DNA of 64,000 bases from Notamacropus eugenii (lineage: Eukaryota; Chordata; Mammalia; Diprotodontia; Macropodidae): NCBI RefSeq assembly GCF_028372415.1, contig NC_092874.1, positions 336,182,651 through 336,246,650 on the forward strand, given 5' to 3'. Below are positions 33,601 through 46,100 of this stretch, piece by piece. The notes under the pieces are model-generated. The model saw only the letters and a list, made by a program, of their open reading frames with translations. It was not told the DNA's origin and ran no database searches. Every line of letters begins with the position of its first letter. The first letter of the stretch is position 1. The position numbers and the translations under genes were made by a program.

Positions 33601-36600
33601 ACCAGAGAAGAGAAATTAGTAAAGAAAAACTAAAACATTTAGGAGTTACTCTTCCAAACCACCCCCTTTCCCCACCTTCCCAGATGCCTCAGGGATGCTT
33701 TGTGTGATGCAGTTATGGAGTAGGAAGAAGCATACCTTGGGAACAGAAGAGGTGGAGGTGGAGGATAATGGGGGCTCCATCTCTTCCAAGTCTGTCTCAA
33801 GTATAGGGATGAAGGATTGGCAAGAAGGAGACTGGGAGAATGGGAGAGATGTTAGAAGGAATCTGTGAAGAGACTGAATGGGAGTATGTATCTCAATCCA
33901 AAAGGAATGATGGGGTCCCACTGAAGAGGAATGCCACTGGGGAAGAAATATGTGATTATAATGGGATATGGACCTTCATGGATGGTTTAATCCGGGGACA
34001 GTTGGTGCTTTTTGGGGCAATGTCCTGGGCCAGAAACAGGAATGTTTGAGCTCCTTTGGCAGTTGTCCTCATAATGGCAGATAAGGAGAACATGGATCCA
34101 ACATTGAGATGGCACTGTTATTGGGAACATCAGTGATCATTGGTAGGGCAAGTGATAGATTTAGTCCTCATGATTTGGGACACAGGATAATACCATCTAG
34201 TACTGTTTTTGTCAAGCGTTACAGAAAAAAATAAATGATGGGGCAGGATCTCTAAATGATAGAAAATGACTAAGAGTAAACTCAGACTTTGTACTTCAGA
34301 AGCTTTAACCCACCAGAAACACAGAATAAAGAAGAAATAAATAAGATTATGCCTCATGAATCAGCAAATATACACTTCAGAACAGAGTGGAAGAAAAGAG
34401 ATTTAATAAAAGGGAAGGAAACAGAGAAAAACTTCTTAGAAAAAAAGCACAGTAAAATGAAAGTGGAAAAATAACTCAGGCAAGATGTAGAGGACAGAAG
34501 GTTTTTAAGTAACCTATTAATTGAGAGAAAGAGAAGAGACAAAAAAGAAGAAATAGATGACTAGATAGAAAAAATAAATTTAAATAAAATGGGAAAAGGA
34601 TAAGAAAGTGGAAGTGTGGGGTAGTGGTATATGAATGGTTGCATCAAAGTAGATAAAGTAAATCTTGTTATTAGGGTATTCTCACATGTTTATAGTTTTC
34701 CTACTGTTGAACATCATTCTTGGTATAACCCCAAACTGAGTGTGGGGTGTCATCTTTTTGATATACTGTAGTCTCTTTGCTGATATTTTAAATTTTTACA
34801 TTGATATTTATTAGAGATATTGGTCTATTATGTCTCTTCCTGGTATAGGTATCATGATTATATTTGCATCATGGAGGGACTTTTGGTAGGGTCCCTTCTG
34901 TTCCCATTTTTCCAAGCAGTTTATACAATTTTGGAATTAATTATTTTTTGAATGTTTAATAGAATTAGCTTGTAAATGCTTTTGGTCCCAAGGTTATTTC
35001 TTTGGGAGTTCATTTATAACTTGTTCATTTGCCTTTTCTGGGATTGGAGTTTTCAGATGATCTATTTCTTATTCTGTTAATCTGAATAGTTTTTATTTTT
35101 GTAAATACTTAACCATTTCATTCACATTGTCAGCTTCATTGACATATGGGCAAAATCGTTTCTCACAATATCCTTTATTGCTTTTTCATTTGTTGTGAAT
35201 TCTCCTTTTTCCTTTCTGATCATGGTAATTTGGTTTTCCTCTTTAAAGAAAATCACATTAGCTAATACCTGATTTTATTGTCCCCAGCAAAAAAAGCCCT
35301 GAGTTTTACTTATTAGTTCAACGTCTTAACATATTAACTTCAATAGTTTCTTGCTTTCAGAATTTCAGTTTTGGTTTTAAATTTTGTTGGTTTTCTAAGT
35401 TGGGTTTTTTTTTTTGAAGTTGCATGCTCAATTTATTGCATTCTTTCTCTCTTTGGTGGAAGAAAGTACTTAGAGCTAGAAATTATCCTCTAAGGACAGG
35501 TTTGACTGCATTCCCCATCTTCTGCCATATTGCCTCATTATTGTCATTCTGTCCAAAGATATTATCTTTTGCTTCCTCTCCTGACTGTCGCAGAACTGTA
35601 GACTGGCTCTTCTTCCTGTTCTCTGCCATGATAGATAGCCCCAGGCCTAGCCAAAACCCCTCTACTTCATTCATAACTGGACAAATCTGATAAAGATAAA
35701 CAAAAGAGAACTATAGAACTGAATAAACTTGCATAATTTAAAAAAAAAATTGTATCTTTTCAAGGGGAACATTAAAGATATACCTATTCCTAAATGTCAC
35801 AGAACACCTTTATAAAAATAGACCACATACTAAGGCATGGAGAAATTAAAAATAAATGTCAAAAAACAGAAATACTAAATACATCCTTTATGGGATTATA
35901 ATAGTAATCAATACAGGGAGAATAAAAATTGATAAGACTTAAATGGAGAATCCATGAAATCCTGAACAGTTAATGGGGTCAAAGAACAAATTGCATGAGC
36001 TAGACTATTGCAAAAGCCTTCTAATTTGCCTCCTCCATAAAAACATAAGCTCCTTGAGAGCAGAGGCCATGTTTTTGCCTTTGTATCCTCAGTGAGTCTA
36101 GACTAGACTCTGAAACTACACGTTAGAAATGAAGATGGAAAGTCTTTATTTGGGGAGGATGAAAAATCTGAAGAATAAGGAAAGTTGGGCACAGTGAGGG
36201 CCAGACCTCATGGGGCATAAGAAACTAAGGAGCCTTGTGAAGAAGCTTGATTTAGGACTTCCACAGTTTTCTGCTGTACAATTAGACACGGTAGCTGATA
36301 GAAGGAAGATAAGGGAGGGAACAAAGCAGGATAGAAAGGCAGCCTTGGCCTATACCCATGAAGACTGACTGCTTATTACCCAGCCATGTGAGCAATGGAG
36401 GAGAGAACTTGCCCGTAAGTTGGATGAGGAGGTAGGACTAATTTATCTCTAATAGGGCCCTGGGCAGCACCATTACTTGTGAGACAGGGGCTTTGGGGAC
36501 AGTCATGATAGTAGTAAAGTCTCATCACCGAGGCTTTCTAGTCTTCTAAAAATATTCTAGTGCATTGCAGCCAAGTTGTTATGGTTGGCAAATAAATAAA

Positions 36601-38301
36601 TTCAAATTCAACTAACCTACTGCGTCTTACCCCAGATACCATTAGACTAGACCATGCTTTACATCCTTTCCAGAGTGCATCTCTCCCCTTCTTCATCTCA
36701 CTCTCTGTGCTCAATAATTAAATCAGTTCTACTATACTACTGTTGTTCTTGGAAAAAAGCCCATCAGTGACTACCCTCTGAATCATGTCACCATCCATAT
36801 TATTAATCAAGTAGTCCCTGCCCTGGACACCGCTCCTATGTGTGTGTTTTGTTTACCCATATTGAAACATAACGTTGTTTAGTCCACTTTTTACTCATGT
36901 ATCTTTATTGCTTAGCTCCCAGTATGTGCCTAAGTCCTTTTTCATTCATTGACCCTACTAGAGCCAAAGGGCCTTTTGAGCTGTGCCATCTGAGCACCTC
37001 TGCTCCTGGCCTCAGGGTCCCTGTATGTAATATCTTTCCACCAAGACAGAACTCTGTGGAGCCCTATTTTTCTATTCCTTGTGCCACCAGCATTGACGTT
37101 GATATTAATGTCCTATTTAACACGGTGTGCTATTTCTCCACTTCTTTGGCCCTTCTCATTTGCCATCCAAAGATATTTAACTAAATGAGTAAAAGAGAAA
37201 TCAACAACTTAAATAAATTCAAGTAACTTGGGTCAGGGTAGGCAGGGAGGATGGGAAGAGGAGAGGAGAGCCTCTGTGGGAGCAGAGATGAGCAAACCGT
37301 GATATAAGCAAAACTGATAGAGGGACAAAATGCTGACTTAAAAGAGAACAGGGACAAAAAAATACAAAAGAAATAGAGGAAAACACCAGCCTTACAATTA
37401 TAGCTTTAAATGAGGCTGGATAAAGTAGACTAGTGAAATTAAGTAATGACAGTAGAGCAAAAGCCAACAATTTGTTGTGGGTGGCTGGACTTGACTCAGG
37501 CTGTCACTTGTGTGTCCAGTATTGGAATGAAATGCAATACATGTAGATCAGTCAACAATTAAAAAAATTTTACTTAGGCATAGCGGTGGTCAACGGGGAT
37601 ATATATCAGTGCTCCTTGGAGTTGATTTAGTAATGCAAGTCTCCCCTGCCAGTGGTGCTCCAATTTCTTATGCCAGTTTATACTTGGGCAGCCAGGGGGC
37701 ATGATGGCTGCCTCATTTTGCTGCCAAGGTGATTTTTCTAAAGTGTCACCTCTAGTATCAAATACAAAGTCATCCATTTGGCAATTAGAGCTCTTCAAAA
37801 TTTGGCACCTTCCTACTTTTCTAGTCTTTTTACACTTCCCTCCACATCCTCTTAATATCCAGTTACAAAGGTTTGTTTTTTCTCCAACAGGACACATCAT
37901 TTCCTGCCTCTGTACTTTAATGATGGATTTCTGTCAGTTCCAGTATACAGTTTTAGTGTACAGTTGTAGGATTAAAAAGTAATAATAAGGACTTGGAAAC
38001 TTTATGAACCAGAGAAACTCACCTCTCCTAGGAAACCTTCTACAATTACTAGGAGAATGACAGAAGACTAATCTTTTCTGTCAGTTCTAGAATGAGTTCT
38101 ACCTCACCCCCTCATGCTTATCTCCATCAAGACTCAGCTTAAATCCTGCATTTATCAGGCAAGAGGCCTCCTCATCCCTCCAGCTTCTAATACCTTCCCC
38201 TCTTAGATTTCCTCCCATATATCTTACATACATCTTGATGTTTTACACATTCCATTAGAATGTACATCTTGAAGGATGCTACCTTTTAAATTTAAAATAT
38301 A

Positions 38302-38371
<70 letters not shown>

Positions 38372-40130
38372 CCCCCCAGTGCTAAATATTGTCCTTTGTA
38401 CATAGTAAGTGACCTTTTTTTTTTTTTTTCTGCTGTTCACTCTATCCTCAGCACTAAACACAGTATTTTCAGTACCTTAATAAATGCTTGTTGACTGATT
38501 GCCTGACTGAATTAAACCTCTAGTTAACATTGTTTGGGTATTTGAATTATAATACCAGATGTATTATCTCAACAGGAAAATGGAATTGTTAAATAGATTG
38601 CTAGTTAAATGGATGGGGACTTAAGATAGAAATCCTGTTACAGAATTTTTCCTTCTAATGAATTTTAGCAAAAGTGTTAGCCTGGGTTTTTAGCATGGGA
38701 GGAAGGAATAGTCTCATTATTTAGAACTAATTATTAAAATGGAATTTAGCCCGTACTAATATGTGCTGATATTTTGGATGTTAAATGTAATTGATGCCAC
38801 ATTTCTTATGACTTAATTTGAATTTGAAAATTCAGATGCTGTAGATTAATATCCCTTTTCCTTCTCTTCCTCTTCTCTCTTCCCTCCTCCCCCTCCTCCT
38901 CCTTTTCTTCCTCTTAGTCATTATCATCATCATCATCAACAACAAGAAAAAGGATTTATTAAGCATTTACCATGTGCCGGCACTGTGGTGATCACTCATG
39001 TCCTTACTCTCGAGCTCCCATTCTAATGGAGTTCTAGAATGCTTTTCTTTTCTTGATTCATGTTGTTTGGAAGATCCTATTTCAATTAGGTGGAGAGTGG
39101 AGGAAACTACTCAATATAGATGCGATCGGTTGACCACTAATGGTGGTAGCTGTGGTGGGCTAAGAAATTACAGTTTTAAATATTGCTTTACAGGACTAAC
39201 AGTCCAGGCTTTGTGATGGAGTGAACCAGAAATTTCAGTAAAGCTGAAAAATTACCCTTTTTGACTATGGTGATGACATTGTGAAAAGAAATCTGATCTG
39301 CCTGAGGCAAGATGAAGGCCACTTTAGTGGAAACTGTTAAATTAAGATGTAGTTTAAGAAGGGGAAGTCTTCTTATGCCAGCCAGTAGGCATAATTGATT
39401 GAGTGTTAGCCTGCCTTTTTGCTGTTTCATTAAAAATTTAAGGAATTCTTTGACCTAAAAAGTTGAATATTGCCAACATTTAACAAAAAGCATTGTCTTT
39501 GTTGCGGTCTGGATGGACACGGAAGGAATGTGCTTCACTTTTATGAGTCTTGAAATATTATTTAATCTCAGTTTGTTTAAGCAATTTAAACATCAACAGT
39601 ACATTTTAAGGAAATTTATATTTTTGCATTGACTTGAGTTTCTTTAGGAAACTCTGCATCCGTAGCCAAACATAATAGAAAGATAATCATCGTTTTTGGT
39701 TTTCTCATTTCATTGCTACAAGTATAATCCATATGTAAATAGGTTTTATATTTTAAATGATGCCTTAGTAACATTAATATCTCATGATGAGATTGCTAAG
39801 TGGCTGTGTGATGCTTCCCATATAAAGAAGTGGAGGATAGAGACTAGATGAGACAAATTTGAATTAAGGTTAGGTTCTGTATGAAATATTAATTTGCCTT
39901 TATGTTTTTATCCTAACTCCAGGTCTGGTTAAGGGTAGGAAAATATAATCATGAACATTTCTAACAATAAAGTTTTTTTTAAATAATACTCAGTTCATAT
40001 CGATCTTCATTTGGCAGTGGGCACTAGTGCTGTGGCTTTTTCCTGTCTTCTGGCTTATACAATTAAATGTACTTGGGGGCCTGTCATTTAGGAAATCGCA
40101 TATATTGTTTCTATATATGTGTGTGTGTGT

Positions 40131-40178
<48 letters not shown>

Positions 40179-43100
40179 CCATATCTCTGGAGGGGCCTTG
40201 GAGGTCGTATAGATCTCTTTATTTGCCAGAGGAGGAAACAGTACAAGGGAAATTGGACTTTTTGAGGTTATTCAAATAGTAACAGACCTAAGATTCAAGT
40301 CTGGGTCTTCTTATTAAAAGATATCCTTTTGTAATATGAATAATTATACCCTGATCTGATCAATTTTAAAGTCAAATTTTCTTGACTTTTTTTACTCAAA
40401 GAAGAGTTTTTAGAAAGTCATGTATAAATATTTGGTTAATAGATATTATTTTCCCCTCAGCTTCCATCATAATTTGGAGATAATCCCCCTCAAAAAGTCC
40501 ATTGACCCATTAAAAGAATACTTAATGTGTCCTAATATTCACCTCAAGCAGTTTTAATTATTTTTCCTTTACAAACACTTTGAGTAACTAGTGAAATCAA
40601 CCATGGTAGAAGCAATATCTGTTACTACTACTGCTGCTGCTATGACTGTTATTACTAGCTAATAATAGCTACCATTTATATAGCACATGAAGGCTTGCCA
40701 CAATGCTTTACAGATATTATCTTGTTTTATTTTCACAACAGCTCTGGAAGATAGGTGCTATTATTATCTACATTTTAAAGCCGAAGAAACAGACTGGCAG
40801 AAATGTGACTTGTCCAAAGTCACGCAGCTAATAAGTATCTGAGGCTAGATTTGAACTTAGATCTTCCTGACTCCAGGCTCAGTGTTCTACCTAATGAACC
40901 ACCTATCTTCCACTAATGAAGTGAAAAAGGCCCTCCACATATGGCAACTTTTTCTTAAAAAGTCAGTGAAAACAATCCTCAAGATTTAGTTGGTCTGGGA
41001 ACTAACCTGTGCTGCCAGAGCTTCCAGGTTGTCTAAGGCAGAGAAGCCTAATTATTGATTGGGTAGACTTCACACTGCTGGGTAAGTCATCATATTTCCA
41101 CATGGAAGTAAGAGAAGATGCATCCCACTAAACCAATATGGAATCTTTGTTGGATATCTAGTCTATGTTTTTGTTAAGTAAACTTCTTTTGTTAGATGTT
41201 ATATGGTTTACAGGTTTATAATCCTGATCCCGAACCACTAGACCAACCTGTCAGACCTGATCCCAAACATTTATTGTAACTGATGTAGAACATATTTTAA
41301 GAGGTGGGGGATGGGTATTATGGTACGAGAGGAGACCAGCTTCTTTGGGTAGCCTAAGACAAGAGCTAGACAGCCTGTGGCTGCCATGCTTTGGCCACTT
41401 CTGTTGCTGATGACCCTAGAAAATCTGTTTTGTCAGCAAAAGGAATATGATGAGAACTGGGAACCTACTCTGCTGGTAAGATAGCCTTGGACTTGCTCTA
41501 GGTAAGAATTAATTTTATTGTGTCATCTGGGTAGAGACCTACTTGAGTGGCATCAGGATTTAGCCATGGACTTCTGCTATAACACTTCAGTACAGGTCTG
41601 AGCAAAACCAACTAGTAAAATTTGATCAGAATATCAGTACAGCTATAGTACTGGCCTATAAATAGGGTCTTGAAGTACTCCAGGAATGGAGATATCGAAG
41701 CATCCTTAATGCCCCTACCATATTCCTTCTTTAGGTCACATATTACAAAAGAAGGTTAGGATGGTTCTTTAGTCTGAAGTTATTGGTCTAATCTGAATAA
41801 GAAACCCTTATTAATCTTTCTTTTGTTATCAGTTGAGAACCAGTGACTTACACTGAAGTATTTTAAAATTATTCTTATTAGAGGTCTAACCATTTTCTAG
41901 AGGGAAGGTTCTGATCAGCCCAGAAAGGACTCTTCCCTTAGGGTCATGTTTAGACTAAGAAAAGGGAGAAGTCTTTGATTAATTTAGTTAAAAGAAGTAT
42001 CTCAAAGGTCACCTTTGACCAGGTGGAAAGGAAAATTCTTAGAAAGATTGATTAAAGAGAGATTAAATAATTTTTAAAAAATGATTCTTCAGAGTATACC
42101 AAAAGTTAAGTGACTGTTGTCTGATTTGATGAATTAAAATTGATCTCTAGACTTTGTCTCTCCTCCTGCCATTTGGAATTGATACTTGAACCCTGTAAAT
42201 TGTTACTTGAAAATGGTTTGGGTAGAGATATTTGCAAAGACAAGATGAATTCCTGTCCCTTTGGATTTTCTCTTTTTCAAAGTGGAGATACTTAGAATAT
42301 ACTTAATTAATATATTTATCTCTGACAAATTTGTGCTCAGAGTGCAGAGTAGAGAATTTTTCTTCCTCAGTTAAATGGTACTTCTGGATTGGGATTTCCA
42401 ATTCTCTTGATAGGTAGTCATCATGACTTTGGCTCACCCAGTTTGAAAACTTTCCACAGTCAAACTAAATAGAGTTGAGGGACCTTTTCAGTCAAGTCAA
42501 TCAATATTTATTAAGCACCATAGCTAGGTGGTGCAATGTGTAAGAGTGCCAGGTCTGGAGTCAGGAAGACTTATTTTCCTGGGTTTAAGTTTGGCCTCAG
42601 ACTTTTACTAACTGTGTGATCCAGGGCAAATCACTTAACCGTGTTTGCTTCAGTTTCTTCATCTGTTAAATGAACCAGAGAAGGAAACGGCAAACTACTT
42701 CAGTATCTTTGCCAAGAGAATCCAAAGTGAGGTCACAAAGAGTTGGACACAACTGAAATGACTGAACAAGCGCAAAAGAATCTCCTAGGCCAAGTGTCAC
42801 GGCCAGGGAATCAAGGAAAGGCAAAGTGCAGTTCCTGCCTTTTCAGAGATTGCAGTCTAATGCAGTTAGGTTGCATCAACAACTACGTGCAAATAAGCTA
42901 TGTATAGGATAGATAGGGAAAAATTCAACAAGGCACTAGAAGTAAGAAACTGGGACACGCTTCCTGTGAGAAGTGAGATTTTAGCTGGGGCTTGGAAACC
43001 AGGACATAGCGATAAGGAAGGAGAGCAGTCCATATGTTAGGGACAGTCAATGAAAGTGCCTAGCGAGGGGCAACGGAATAGGAATGCTTTGTTTGTGGAA

Positions 43101-46100
43101 CAGCACTGAGGTCAGTGCCACTAGAGGAAAGAATGATATGGCAGGAATAAGGTCTAAGAAGCCCAGAAGCTGTTAGAGTAAACACTGGGTTATGAGTGGC
43201 TTTGATCACTGAACAGAGGAGATTCTGTTTGATCCTGAAGGTGATAGAGAGCCACTGGAATTTATTGAGTAGAGTAACGTTTTGGAAAAATTGTTTTGAT
43301 TCTGCACCAGGGTGGTAGCAGTGTCAGAGGAGAGAAGGGGGTGTTTTGGGGAGATTATAAAGGTAAAATCAACTAACCTTGTCAACAGGATGTGGAAGGT
43401 TAGAGAGAGTGAGGAGTTGAGTATGACACCTCAACTGTCAGTCTGGGGGACTGGGAAAATAGTGATCCCCTTAACAGTCATAGCAAATTTTGGAAGAGGG
43501 GACAATTGAAAGGGAAAGATAATTCAGTTTTTTGACATTTTGAGTTTAACATGTCCTGTTCATGTCTGACTCTTTGTGACCTCATTTGGAGTTTTATTGG
43601 CCAAGATACTGGAATGGTTTGCCATTTTCTTCTCTGGCTCATTTTACAGATGAGGAAACTGAGGCAAACAGAATTAAGTGACTTGCCCAGGGTCATACAG
43701 CTACTAAGTATCTGAGGCTGGATTTGAACTCAGGTCTTTCTGACTCCAGGCCCTGCCACCTAGCTCCTAACATATCTGCAGGACATATAGTTTGAGATAT
43801 CCGATTGGTAATTTGGAGATTTCAAAGTGGAGGTCAATAGAAGTTAGTTCTGGATAAGTAGATCTGAGAATCATAAACATAGAGATGGTAGTTTAATCCA
43901 TGGGAACTGATGACATCATCAAGGAAATAGTGTGGAGGGAAAAGAGAATATGGTGGAGGACAGCACCCTGTGGTATAGTCACAGGTTAGTGAGCATGACC
44001 TGTATGAAGATCCAGCAAAGGAGACTAATAAGGAGGAGGACACCAAGGAGAGAAGACAGTGTCCTGAAAATTTAGACAGAAAAGAGAGTATCCAAGAGAA
44101 GAGGGTGATCAGCAGTACTAAATTATGTGGAGAGATTAAGAAGGATGAGGATTGAAAACAGACCATTAGATTTGCCAATTAAGATAATAAGCTGCAGGGC
44201 AGAGCCAAGATAGTGGAGTAAAAGCAGGGACTTGCCTGAGCTCTCCCCCAAAAGCCCTCCAGATACCCATAAAAATGACTCTAAACAAATTCTACAGTTA
44301 CAGAACCCACAGAATGACAGAGTGAAACAAATCCCTAGACCAGCACAATCTGGAAATTTGACAGCCTGGGCTGCACCAGCACTAACAGGCCAGAGCAGGC
44401 CTCAGGGGACTGAATTATTAACAGCTGTGGCAGTTTACTGACTTCTCAACCCACAAATGCCGAAAAGGTCAATGGGAAAACTCTTTGGAAACTGGATGAA
44501 AGAGGAGCGCTGGGTGAAAGAGGAGCACGCAGTCTGGCTGGTGGAGGTGGGGGTAGTGGCAGCATGGCGGCAGCTGTGACAGAGGCTACTTCTGGAGCTC
44601 TGGGCCAACAGACTGGGGGGGATGGAGCAATTGATACAAAATCCCTGACACCTGGGACAATACACCCACCCCCCCCACTGGAAGCAGAGTCCTACCTTGA
44701 CAAAGAATTAGAAAGTCAAGTCTTTGGCTGGGAAGATGAATAAGCATCATAAAAGAACTCAGACTATAGAATCTTACTTTGGTGACAGAGAAGATCAAAA
44801 CGTACAACCAGAAGAAGACAACAAAGCTCTTATATCAAAAGCCTCCAAGAAAAATATGAATTGGTCGCAGGCCATGGAAGAGCTCAGAAAGGATTTTGAA
44901 AATCAAGTAAGAGAAGTAGAGGAAAAACTGGGAAAAGAAATGAGAGTGATGCCAGAAAATCATGAAAATCAAGTCAACATCTTACTAAAGGCAACCCAAA
45001 TAAAAACGGAAGAAAATAACACCTTTAAAAATAGATTAACCCAAACGGCAAAAGAAACCAAAAAGCCAGAAGGTAAAATAGAAATTGAAAGAATGCCCTG
45101 ATTGCCTCTGGAAAGAGATCCTAAGAGGAAAACTCCTAGGAGTATTGTAGCCAAATTCCCAAGTCAGTTCCCAAGTTAAGGAGAAAATAGTGCAAGTAGC
45201 CAGAAAAAAACAATTCAAGTATTGTGGAAATACAGTCAGATGTATAACACAATAACACAAGATGTAGCAACTTCTACATTAAGGGATCAAAGAATTTGAA
45301 ATATGATAGTCCAGATATCAGAGGAACTAGGATTAAAACCAAGAATCACCTACCCAGCAAAACTGAGTATAATCCTTCGGAGGAAAAAATAGACATTCAG
45401 TGAAATAGAGGACTTAAGCATTCTTGCTGAAAAGACCAGAGCTGAATAGAAAATTTGACTTTCAAACACAAGAATTAAGAGAAACATGGGAAGATAAACA
45501 TGAAAAAGAAATCATAAGGCACTAATTAAAGTTGAACTGTTTACATTCCTACATGGAAAGAGTATCTGTAACTCATGAGACCTCTCTCAGTATTAGAGTG
45601 TTTGAAGAAGATAGATAGATGGATAGGTGGATGGATAGATAGATGGATAGATAGATAGATGGATAGATAGATAGATGGATAGATAGATGGATAGATAGAT
45701 AGATAGATGGATAGATAGATGGATGGATGAATAGCACAAGATAAGTTGAATATGAAGTGATGATATCTAGAGAATAAAAGTAAGAGATGAGAGAGTAATG
45801 TATTGGAAGGAGAAAGGGAAAGACAGAATGCAGTAAATTATCTCACATAAAAGAGGCAAGCAAAAGGTTTCACAATGGAGGGGAAGAAGGGGGAGGTGAA
45901 AAGGAATGAGTGAACCTTACCCTCATTGGATTTGGCTTAAGGAGAGAATAACATACACACTCAGTTGGGTATCTTGCCCTACAGGAAAGTAGGGAAGAAG
46001 GGAATAAGAAGGGAGATGATAGAAGGGAGGGCAGATTGGGGGAGGGGATTGTCAGAAGCAAACTCTTTTGAAAAGGGACTGGGTCAAAGGAGAAAATATA

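Noticed and set aside
35424-35690. 88-codon plus-strand open frame
   Set aside because: It is mostly the reverse strand of an L1 ORF2 fragment and does not resemble a protein.
38858-38940. Polypyrimidine tract as a possible splice acceptor of a cryptic AP3S1 exon
   Set aside because: No open exon with a donor follows, and the downstream sequence is an antisense L2 scrap.
44724-45101. 125-codon coiled-coil protein as a host gene
   Set aside because: It is the N-terminal part of an L1-type ORF1 inside a repeat element and is truncated.
45610-45730. GATA array as a CRISPR-like or regulatory array
   Set aside because: There are no unique spacers. It is a plain tetranucleotide microsatellite inside a retroelement tail.
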